Source: Gammaproteobacteria bacterium (GTDB lineage Bacteria; Pseudomonadota; Gammaproteobacteria; JABDBA01). From it: DNA of 47,229 nucleotides. The number at the start of each line of letters is the position of its first letter. The stretch's first letter is position 1. Position numbers and translations under genes: made by a program. Positions 1-7,627 of the stretch are shown here, piece after piece. The stretch is from NCBI GenBank assembly GCA_013288885.1, contig JABDBA010000012.1, positions 2,780-50,008 of the forward strand, read 5' to 3'. The notes below the pieces were generated by a model. That model had not been told where the DNA came from. It saw nothing but the letters and a program-made list of their open reading frames with translations, and did no database searches.

Positions 1-1
1 A

Positions 2-115
2 CATTTTTGGGCGCGTTTTGCGCCGGGGCGGCTTTATCAAGTTCCCGTACAAATGGGCTGGTTAAATAAACCGTTGCAAGAAGAAGAATTAAATCCCATT
101 CCCTTCTTTCTCTAA
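2..115 (+). CDS. C-terminal end of a probable YcaO-type TOMM cyclodehydratase (partial)
   Basis: Frame 2 is open from the window edge to a TAA at 113-115 and gives 37 residues ending ELNPIPFFL. The tail pattern (PGRLYQVPVQMGW, then a proline-spaced LNPIPFFL end) resembles the C-terminus of YcaO cyclodehydratases, where a PxP-type tail is needed for activity. YcaO enzymes turn Cys/Ser/Thr of a precursor peptide into azolines using ATP. The SagB-type dehydrogenase begins 17 nt downstream, and the two enzymes act in sequence in TOMM pathways. The position and tail are seen; the family is inferred from a short fragment plus the neighbour. The rest of the gene is outside the window. Confidence 0.5.
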   Translation, partial: HFWARFAPGRLYQVPVQMGWLNKPLQEEELNPIPFFL

Positions 116-132
116 TAATAATATGGATTTTT

Positions 133-1572
133 ATGTTAGATAATAAATTTATTCTCTCTTTCAATCGAGATGTTATTTTAAAAACAGACAATGAAAAACT
201 ATTGTTGCTGCGCGGGGAGTATTCTCTTCCTATTAAAAACTCAAGCATTGGTATTCGTACTTTATTGGCTCTTTTAGCTGATAATGGTGCAAATGTTGAT
301 GAACTGTGGGAAAAAACATCTGCCGTAGACCCAACTATAGAACTAACGCACTTTTATTTTTTTATCGAACGACTTTCGCAAAATGGGTTTATTAAATATA
401 TCTTACAACAAGACAAAAAAGTACTTGCCACGCTAGAACCAATGGCACCTGGTTTTCAATTTGAGGCCATACTCAATACAGCGGAAACGCACTGGCGCTT
501 GTCACGCTTTGCTTATATGCACGCTGTAGACTCTAAGTTTTTTTTAGAATCACCCTTGAGTGCTGTGCGTCTCTGGTTAAATGACTCACATGCTACTGCT
601 TTGGTCACTAGTTTAATAACTCCACGCTCGCAAAATGGTTTGCAAAATGATTTCCCACAGCTAACGTCTGATACACAGAGTGCTTTGTTACAAATGCTGC
701 TTACAACATGTGCAATTTTTGCCGTGGATTCAGACGGCAAATTACCGGAAGAATGTGAACTAACCTTGCGACAATGGGAGTTCCATGATCTTCTCTTCCA
801 TAGCCGTAATTGTTCAGGCAGGCATGATTATCTTTATGGTGGCACCTTTCGATTTTTGAATAATATCGAAGCAACGCCAGTTACTAAAGCACCAATGAGC
901 ACTGAAATAATTCAGTTACCTATTCCCGATCCAAAAACATTTCAGCACGGCCCATTGTTTCAAGATGTTTTAGAAACCAGGCGATCAATACGAACTGCAA
1001 GTAAAAAACCACTGGTTCTGATACAACTCAGTGAATTTTTATATCGTTCAGCACACATCAAGTCATTACATCCCGCTAATAAAACCAACAAAAAATCTTA
1101 TGAAACAAGTAGTCGACCTTACCCTAGCGGTGGAGCGATGTATGAGCTTGAAATCTATCTTAATGTACAACGCTGTGAAGGCTTAAGACCCGGCTTATAT
1201 CATTACAACCCGCAAAACCATAGTTTGGAATACCTTGTTATAGATGATAAAGCCGTAGAATTATATTTTCAAACAATGGTATCTATGTCTGGAACAAATT
1301 ATAACCCAGATATTTTAATTACAATTACTGCACGTTTTTCTCGTGTTAGTTGGAAATACCAGTCAATTGCTTACGCTTTGATTCTTAAAAATGTAGGTGT
1401 CCTTTACCAAACTTTTTATTTGGTTGCCACTGCCATGAAATTGGCCCCTTGTGCCATTGGTGGTGGAAATGCGGATGCTTTCGCCAACCTTACTGGCTTA
1501 GATTATTATACCGAATCATCGGTAGGGCAATTCATGCTATCTAATATTTCTGATCAAAATGTAAGTTTTTAA
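133..1572 (+). CDS. SagB-type FMN-dependent dehydrogenase (TOMM azoline oxidase)
   Basis: This 479-residue protein ends in a nitroreductase-like fold typical of SagB/ThcOx dehydrogenases. Visible signatures are RRSIR near residue 285, RPYPSGGAMYELEIY near 330-345, GLYHYNP near 360, and a C-terminal helix pair with YQTFYLVATAMKLAPCAIGGG near 425-445. SagB enzymes use FMN to oxidise azolines to azoles in thiazole/oxazole-modified microcins such as streptolysin S. The first ~270 residues are the variable N-terminal region common in SagB fusions. It follows a probable YcaO C-terminus by 17 nt, so the two are likely co-transcribed. The family call is strong. The natural product is unknown because the precursor peptide is not visible here. 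Confidence 0.85.
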   Translation: MLDNKFILSFNRDVILKTDNEKLLLLRGEYSLPIKNSSIGIRTLLALLADNGANVDELWEKTSAVDPTIELTHFYFFIERLSQNGFIKYILQQDKKVLATLEPMAPGFQFEAILNTAETHWRLSRFAYMHAVDSKFFLESPLSAVRLWLNDSHATALVTSLITPRSQNGLQNDFPQLTSDTQSALLQMLLTTCAIFAVDSDGKLPEECELTLRQWEFHDLLFHSRNCSGRHDYLYGGTFRFLNNIEATPVTKAPMSTEIIQLPIPDPKTFQHGPLFQDVLETRRSIRTASKKPLVLIQLSEFLYRSAHIKSLHPANKTNKKSYETSSRPYPSGGAMYELEIYLNVQRCEGLRPGLYHYNPQNHSLEYLVIDDKAVELYFQTMVSMSGTNYNPDILITITARFSRVSWKYQSIAYALILKNVGVLYQTFYLVATAMKLAPCAIGGGNADAFANLTGLDYYTESSVGQFMLSNISDQNVSF

Positions 1573-1640
1573 GAAGTTTATCCTCAGTCTATAAAGCGCT
1601 ATAATTCTCTTAGGACAAAAAGACTCAAGGGATCATAGCT

Positions 1641-2441
1641 ATGCTGCCTGGTTATTTAAAAAAATTCATTCACTCTACTTCTGGCGATATCATCAAACAA
1701 ATATGCCAACCATTGGCACGAATTAATATTTCCTTTTTTCTTTTTGTGCGCGACTACAAAAATGGTCAAAGGATCTGGGTGACAACACACGGCGACTGGA
1801 CAGAACGGTTTTATATAGAAAGTTTATATAAACATAGTGCATTTGAATGCCCCGCCACCATCTATACGCCTGGCCATTATTTATGGTCCACCTTACCGGG
1901 TCAAAACGTTTTTGCTATGGCCAGAGAGTTTAATATAGACCATGGCATTACTATGGTAACAGCCTACCCCGAGTATTATGAATTTTTCCATTTTGGCACT
2001 ACACCTGATAACCCGCAAATATTAAATTTCTATATTAACCACAGAAATGTTTTAGAAAAGTTTATGGCGTATTTTAAAGATACTGCAAGTGATTTAATAA
2101 AAAAATTAGAGAAGGTCCCCATCCTTGTTCCCTACCCTACCCGGCACGAGAAAAAACAAATTTTAGTACCAAACTCAGAAATAAACGTCTGTGATTTTTT
2201 AACAGAAATAGAGCGTGAACGCCATTATCTAAAAAATGACAATGAAGATGTTTATTTAACTAAAAGAGAAGCCGAATGTTTAAAGCTATGCCTAAATGGA
2301 AAAACCTTAGAACGTATTGCCGACACACTTGGGATTTCCGATCGGACAGTAGAAGCACATATCGACCATGTTAAAGAAAAGCTAGATTGCTATAAACAGT
2401 TCCAGTTGGGTTATAAGTTAGCAAAAAGCGGTTTTGTATAA
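1641..2441 (+). CDS. LuxR-family transcriptional regulator
   Basis: A 266-residue protein with a C-terminal GerE/LuxR helix-turn-helix from about residue 203: LTKREAECL opens the domain, then the recognition helix ISDRTVEAHI and KEKLDCY follow. The N-terminal ~190 residues are aromatic-rich and do not show the conserved Trp/Tyr/Asp pattern of an acyl-homoserine-lactone pocket, so the ligand is unknown. AAGGGA sits 8 nt before the ATG and supports this start. It lies 68 nt after the SagB gene on the same strand and could regulate the TOMM cluster, but a promoter in the gap cannot be excluded. A similar domain layout occurs in the regulator at 10455. Confidence 0.85.
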   Translation: MLPGYLKKFIHSTSGDIIKQICQPLARINISFFLFVRDYKNGQRIWVTTHGDWTERFYIESLYKHSAFECPATIYTPGHYLWSTLPGQNVFAMAREFNIDHGITMVTAYPEYYEFFHFGTTPDNPQILNFYINHRNVLEKFMAYFKDTASDLIKKLEKVPILVPYPTRHEKKQILVPNSEINVCDFLTEIERERHYLKNDNEDVYLTKREAECLKLCLNGKTLERIADTLGISDRTVEAHIDHVKEKLDCYKQFQLGYKLAKSGFV

Positions 2442-2554
2442 AAAATATCCATTTCCCCGCATATATAAAAAATATATCCGGCTTTTTCCCAATTGTTACC
2501 GTCAGATAAAAGTTATATATAGTCACCCTGCTTACTAATCAGGAACTTTATACA

Positions 2555-3358
2555 ATGGCTAACTCAAACAACCAACTTGACCTTTTGCTTAGAAAAGAAT
2601 CCCTATTGATCAAAAAAACACCCATTGAACCTATGCTTTCCTGTAACGCAAGCGCGCAATCATTTAAAGCACCCGAAGAACTGATCTGGATCATTAAACA
2701 AACACCCGCACTGATCAGCATAAAAGATTATAGTTCAAGTCTGCGTTGTTGCAGCAATCAATTTGCACAGTTAGGTAATCTAAAAACACCTGATGAAATC
2801 AATGGTAAATACGATGAAGAAATGCCTTGGGGCAACAATGGTTATGCCGAAGTTTTTAGAGAAGAAGACAAAGAAGTGCTAGACGGTAACATTACCTATA
2901 TTTTAGGGCAATATACTTTTGCCGATAAAATAAGAATTGCTTTAGTAAAAAAAGTGCCTTTACTTGATCATCAACAACGCATCACGGGTTTAATTAATTA
3001 TGTAAAATTATTTCAAAAACAAAATATCACAAAGATAACAGCCGCACTTGAACAACATGAAATTGCCATGACAGAAGCATTACAGAAAATTATTTATCAA
3101 GTATTTTTTCCTCAAGAAGTCCAAATCTGCCTTTCACCACGTGAAGAAGAATGCTTATATTATCTATTACAAGGCTACGCATTAAAGCAAATCGCAAGAA
3201 TCACCAATTTAACTTACCGTACAGTTGACTTCTACCTCAATGGTGTAAAAGCAAAGTTTAACTGTCATACACAACAATCATTAATTATAAAAGCTATTGA
3301 AAATGGTTTCTTGAAATATACCCCTCCTTGCCTTAGTAATAAAATCGTCGCTAAATAG
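2555..3358 (+). CDS. PAS-LuxR transcriptional regulator
   Basis: A 267-residue protein. Residues ~40-160 look like a PAS sensor (a 'what is in the cell now' core beginning WIIKQTPALISIKD and ending in a strand ITGLINYVKLF). The C-terminal ~65 residues are a LuxR HTH (LSPREEECLYYLLQGY, then LTYRTVDFYLNGVKAKF). It lacks a phospho-acceptor domain, so it probably senses a small molecule or redox state directly. It is preceded by 113 nt of AT-rich sequence. Together with the upstream LuxR gene it forms a tandem regulator pair at the edge of the TOMM cluster. The DNA-binding call is strong; the PAS call is moderate. Confidence 0.8.
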   Translation: MANSNNQLDLLLRKESLLIKKTPIEPMLSCNASAQSFKAPEELIWIIKQTPALISIKDYSSSLRCCSNQFAQLGNLKTPDEINGKYDEEMPWGNNGYAEVFREEDKEVLDGNITYILGQYTFADKIRIALVKKVPLLDHQQRITGLINYVKLFQKQNITKITAALEQHEIAMTEALQKIIYQVFFPQEVQICLSPREEECLYYLLQGYALKQIARITNLTYRTVDFYLNGVKAKFNCHTQQSLIIKAIENGFLKYTPPCLSNKIVAK

Positions 3359-3464
3359 TTTTTATACGCTGCCTGTGAATTTCCAGTATTGCAGGCATTC
3401 GTACTAGGAATATACACTGAGCATGTAAGAATTATCCTTCCATCAACTAAGTAAAGGAACTTGT

Positions 3465-5783
3465 ATGCCAAACCATCATGATTTTGAATTAAGCAGCCCC
3501 TCGTCTAGTGACAAAAATTTAACTCCAACTATAGGTGCAGGGTATTCTAGCCTTGATCGCAGTACACGCACTAATGGTTTGATCAAAGACAGCAAAGAAA
3601 ATGTGCGCGAATACAAAGATCATGCCGGACGACATGAAGTGGCCCATGTTATTACAAATCTAGATGAATTTAATCAATTTATTGATCTTAGAGCTGATAT
3701 ACATGCTGATATTCCAGCCCATGTAAAATCTAAACTCGCTTTAGAATATAAAAAACAACTAGCATTACACAGCAATAAAATTTATCTGGTCTGGTCAATC
3801 GTCATCATTGATGCAATAAAGCAAATAGCTGCAATAGCACATGATGAAAAAAGAGATGAGCAGTTGGGAAAATCAAGCGTTGAAGATTTTTTTAATTTAT
3901 ATGGAAATCAATGCATTTCTTCTGTTACCTATGGCAAAACATTAGATATAATTTGGGAATGGGATTATGAAGATGCAGAAACAGTTAAACAAAAAAAATC
4001 GGAACTTGATGCGCAAGTGTCAGCGGTTGTCAACGCCAGCGCTGGCACGCAGGTCAAATATGAGAGATCTTTAAGACAGTTCCATAAAAATAGTCATGCC
4101 AAGGTGAAAGTTTCTGTAAAAGGAACACTTCCACCAAATGCTAAAGACCCTAAAGACGATAAAGATAAACAAGAACTTGGTTTTAGCAAAACTGTCCAAA
4201 CTACTCTACAACGCTTTGAAAGCGCAGGGACAAAACCCGATGCGCTACTTGCATTTGGCTATATCCCTTATAGCAAGCTATTTGTACATCCTCTTGTTAC
4301 AGAATTAACTACAAGAGAAGAAATCATCAAAGATACCTATCTAGATGATATAGAAAAATGGATAATTGCCCTTAATGATTTCCAAGAGAAAGCGGAATTT
4401 TTTAAACATAAAGTTCATCAGGCTCATCCACTTGAAACGGATGAAATTTATGAATTCATTGCCGATTTCTTTGCAGTTCAATGCCATGCTAAACTTGAAG
4501 AGTTAATAAAATTAAGAAAAGATATTGTTAAGTCCATCAACCATAAAGATTTATCGACACCAGAGAAGCAAAAAGAATTTCTTAGTAGAAAGCACGAACT
4601 TGAGATTTCAGTAAAAAAATTAGCAGCATGCTATCACGCATTAGAAAAAATTTCCAACTGGATAGTTACCACCCAAAAACACACATTGAGATTATTTGTT
4701 AAATTAAATTGCAGTGAAATTCACGGCTATGAGAAAGAAATACGTCAAGTTATTTTAGAACAATTGCTTCCGCACACTCAACCTCTTAGTGGAATGCAAG
4801 GCGGTGCTCATATTTGGTTACGCGAATTAGAAATAACTACTAATGATCAGATTTTTATTGCCTTAGGTTTTAATAGTCGTAAGGATGCCGTACAAGTATT
4901 ATTAAAACGCATAGAGCATGATGAAGATATTCGTAACATGATTGCACCTGAAATTGAGGCTGCCTATTCCACCAATAGCATGCCTGAAGGCATGCCTAGA
5001 GACAAAAGGTTGATACAGGCCCTCCATAATGCCCAGAAAAAACAAGTCGAACTTAAACAAAAACTTGCTCACGCTAATGTTGATGATCAAGCTGCCCTAC
5101 AAGATAAACTGAATAAATGTATTGCCAAACAAGCTAGTTTAAAAGTAGAGATCAAAGAATATTGTCGTAAAAAAGAGATTTGCGCCGCTTTTATAAAAGC
5201 ACGGTATGGTGCTGCTGAATTTAAATGGGTTGGAGGGCAACAAGGAGAAAATTATTTCCATACCTTTAATGCTCTGGCACAAATACAAAGACTTAAGTTA
5301 GTCGGGCATGAGTTACATGTTGCTGATGACACAAATGGTCTTAAAGAGCTAAGGCGTTTAGCTGAATTTAGCTCTTCGGCTGGCGCTGAATACACTGTGC
5401 ATTTTTTATGGAGGAAAGACCCCCAAAATAATGAGCCACATCTCAGTCTATTAATGCCCATAGATGCCCCGCCTAAACTTGTCGTGCAAATTGCAAATAA
5501 TGCTACAAACGAAGTAAGTGATAGCAATGATCATAAAAAAGAAAGCCCACAGAATGCAGGTACACCAACATCTAAACTACCAATGACTCCCGTACATCAA
5601 ACTCCTGGAAATAGTCCACGTAATTCAGAAGAGATACCTCCAAAAAAATATTGGTGGAAATTACCCTGCTCTTTTGTATATAGTTTGCGTCCGCGCTGTT
5701 GCCGGCGTGAACTGCAGAAAACGGAAGATGATGCTATTGTTGCAGCACGACCTTCAGCAATACTTTCGCCATCACATAATTAA
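3465..5783 (+). CDS. Large protein with a MACPF-like N-terminal segment; possible effector/toxin
   Basis: A 772-residue protein with RBS AAAGGA upstream. No family is certain. Residues ~85-240 run in the order seen in MACPF/perforin-like proteins: a strand (KIYLVWSIVIID), a helix, then FFNLYGNQCISSVTYG, which resembles the 'YGxHfIxxvxxGG' signature, then an acidic strand pair and a Lys/Ala-rich segment. Residues ~515-560 are a charged coiled coil (KQKLAHANVDDQ, KLNKCIAKQ). The last ~45 residues hold a Cys/Arg cluster (RPRCCRREL) and no signal peptide is present, so any export would be non-Sec. Its size and composition fit type IV-secreted effectors of intracellular gammaproteobacteria, but that is inference. 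Alternatively it is an unrelated coiled-coil protein. Confidence 0.45.
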   Translation: MPNHHDFELSSPSSSDKNLTPTIGAGYSSLDRSTRTNGLIKDSKENVREYKDHAGRHEVAHVITNLDEFNQFIDLRADIHADIPAHVKSKLALEYKKQLALHSNKIYLVWSIVIIDAIKQIAAIAHDEKRDEQLGKSSVEDFFNLYGNQCISSVTYGKTLDIIWEWDYEDAETVKQKKSELDAQVSAVVNASAGTQVKYERSLRQFHKNSHAKVKVSVKGTLPPNAKDPKDDKDKQELGFSKTVQTTLQRFESAGTKPDALLAFGYIPYSKLFVHPLVTELTTREEIIKDTYLDDIEKWIIALNDFQEKAEFFKHKVHQAHPLETDEIYEFIADFFAVQCHAKLEELIKLRKDIVKSINHKDLSTPEKQKEFLSRKHELEISVKKLAACYHALEKISNWIVTTQKHTLRLFVKLNCSEIHGYEKEIRQVILEQLLPHTQPLSGMQGGAHIWLRELEITTNDQIFIALGFNSRKDAVQVLLKRIEHDEDIRNMIAPEIEAAYSTNSMPEGMPRDKRLIQALHNAQKKQVELKQKLAHANVDDQAALQDKLNKCIAKQASLKVEIKEYCRKKEICAAFIKARYGAAEFKWVGGQQGENYFHTFNALAQIQRLKLVGHELHVADDTNGLKELRRLAEFSSSAGAEYTVHFLWRKDPQNNEPHLSLLMPIDAPPKLVVQIANNATNEVSDSNDHKKESPQNAGTPTSKLPMTPVHQTPGNSPRNSEEIPPKKYWWKLPCSFVYSLRPRCCRRELQKTEDDAIVAARPSAILSPSHN

Positions 5784-5810
5784 TTACGCAGGATCGTGCA
5801 GCAGGAGGAA

Positions 5811-5869
5811 TGGATTCCCGCCTGCGCGGGAATGACAGATGAAACACGGGATGACAGATGAGATACGGG
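5811..5869. repeat. REP-like hairpin plus two 19-bp direct repeats
   Basis: ATTCCCGC (5814-5821) and GCGGGAAT (5826-5833) form an 8-bp stem with a 4-nt loop, followed by two 19-bp copies (5832-5850 and 5851-5869) of ATGACAGATGA.A.ACGGG that differ at two positions. GC-rich 'attcccgc..gcgggaatgacag' units of this kind are dispersed extragenic repeats in many proteobacteria. It lies in the gap after the MACPF-like gene and may also help terminate its transcript. Confidence 0.65.
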
Positions 5870-5974
5870 AATGGCCTAAAGTATTCAACACTGGCTTTTT
5901 TAATCAAACTACTTTAGTCTTATCAATGTGAGTAGCCAATACTCCCTTTAACTTATTGCTGGAAGGAACCACCG

Positions 5975-7627
5975 ATGAATAAACCCACTATTCTTGTCAT
6001 TGAAGATAACCCAACTACACGTAAACTGTTTTGTGTCGCGCTCGAGACCGAGAATTACCAAGTATTAGAAGCAGAGGATGCTAAAACCGCCCTAGCGCTA
6101 TGCCGACAACAAAAACCTGATTTGATCTTGCAAGACCTCATCTTACCAGATATGGATGGGTTAGAACTTAACCGTCAATTAAGATTAATCCCACAGATTG
6201 CTGAAATACCCATTTTGGCCGTGTCGGGGTTCTTGAATTGCATGGAAGAAGCCATAGAAAAAAATTCGGGCTTCACCGCCTACTTGCTTAAACCCGTTGA
6301 AATAACTCATCTCTTGGAAGCCATTCAAACCTATTTGCCTACATCCACCCCAGCGCATAAGAACCAAACATTAAAAACCGTAGGGTATCCGCAACGTCAT
6401 GCTTTGCAAAGTGCACAAATTGCTTTGATAAATTGTGTGGCGCACACATTAATTCATAATGCCAATATTGAAGATGCATTGAAGGAAGTATTAAACTCAT
6501 GCCTCGATGCGGCAGGTATAGCACGGGCAGCATTTTATCTTCTTAAAGAAGATAATTTCATTTTGCAGCAGGCCATTGGGTATCCTACTTTAGAAAAAAA
6601 GCAACTTGATAATTTTTTTGGGCAACCACAACTTCTTTCTCAAATTCAAACTAAAAGGACCTCGATTGCAATTCCGCCGAGCGAAAATTCCGATGCTATC
6701 GGCAAAGCATTTTTAAAAGCCACCAGTGTTACTTCAGCATTAATTATTCCTCTCTTATCGGGCGAACATTTTTTAGGTGTATTATTTCTCGGTTCTAATT
6801 CAATCGATATCACCCGTGGTGATATACACGTTTTTACCCAAAGTTTAGCTTCGCAAATTGCACAAGCTATCGCATTAGCAACCGCCTTTCAGCGCATTAG
6901 AAATTCAGAGAGTAAACTTGAACAAACTGTAAAAGAACGCACCCAACAACTACAAACAACCAACAAAGAATTAGAAAGTTTTAGCTATTCGGTTTCGCAT
7001 GATTTACGCGCCCCGTTACGATCAATCGATGGCTTTAGCCAGCTTTTAGAAAAAAATTATTCTAATCAATTAGATAGCGATGGCAAAGATTATCTAATAC
7101 GTATTCATCACAGTGTTGACCAAATGGGGCAGCTTATAGACGGACTCTTGAAGCTATCACAAGTTACTCGCGCAGAGTTAGTGCATCAAAATGTTAATTT
7201 GACAAATGAAGTTGATGGAATTTGTAAAGAACTCAAAGAGCGTGAGCCACTGCGTCAAGTTGAATTTACTATAGCTGCAAATATCAATACCAGTGGTGAC
7301 CCACAGTTATTGCGTATAATGCTAGAAAATTTGTTGAATAACGCCTGGAAATTTACCGCTAAACAACCGGTAGCACTTATTGAATTTGGCACAACCACAT
7401 TACCAAATAATAAAAAGGCTTTTTATGTGCGCGACAACGGAGTAGGTTTTGATATGGCTAATAGCAATAAATTATTTTGTGCTTTTCAGCGTTTGCATTC
7501 AATGAAAGATTTTCCTGGCCATGGCATCGGCTTAGCGACAGTAGCCCGCATCATCCACCGGCATGGTGGAGAAATTTGGGCTACCAGTGCAGTTAATCAA
7601 GGAGCTACTTTTTATTTTGTGCTGTAA
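5975..7627 (+). CDS. Hybrid sensor: receiver-GAF-histidine kinase
   Basis: A 550-residue soluble kinase with GGAAGGA before the ATG. Domains in order: receiver (residues 1-120, phospho-acceptor D54 in LILQDLILPDMDG, conserved K106 in LLKP), GAF (~150-305), a short coiled coil, HisKA with H342 in YSVSHDLRAPLRS, and HATPase_c (N-box LLNNAWKF, G1 box DNGVGFD, G2 GHGIGLA). The N-terminal receiver suggests it is an intermediate of a phosphorelay rather than a primary sensor, or that the receiver controls kinase output. The dimer/kinase half resembles bacteriophytochrome-type kinases, but no Cys or PHY domain for a chromophore is visible. No partner output regulator is adjacent. Its 3' end overlaps the convergent OTU gene by 23 nt. 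Confidence 0.9.
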   Translation: MNKPTILVIEDNPTTRKLFCVALETENYQVLEAEDAKTALALCRQQKPDLILQDLILPDMDGLELNRQLRLIPQIAEIPILAVSGFLNCMEEAIEKNSGFTAYLLKPVEITHLLEAIQTYLPTSTPAHKNQTLKTVGYPQRHALQSAQIALINCVAHTLIHNANIEDALKEVLNSCLDAAGIARAAFYLLKEDNFILQQAIGYPTLEKKQLDNFFGQPQLLSQIQTKRTSIAIPPSENSDAIGKAFLKATSVTSALIIPLLSGEHFLGVLFLGSNSIDITRGDIHVFTQSLASQIAQAIALATAFQRIRNSESKLEQTVKERTQQLQTTNKELESFSYSVSHDLRAPLRSIDGFSQLLEKNYSNQLDSDGKDYLIRIHHSVDQMGQLIDGLLKLSQVTRAELVHQNVNLTNEVDGICKELKEREPLRQVEFTIAANINTSGDPQLLRIMLENLLNNAWKFTAKQPVALIEFGTTTLPNNKKAFYVRDNGVGFDMANSNKLFCAFQRLHSMKDFPGHGIGLATVARIIHRHGGEIWATSAVNQGATFYFVL

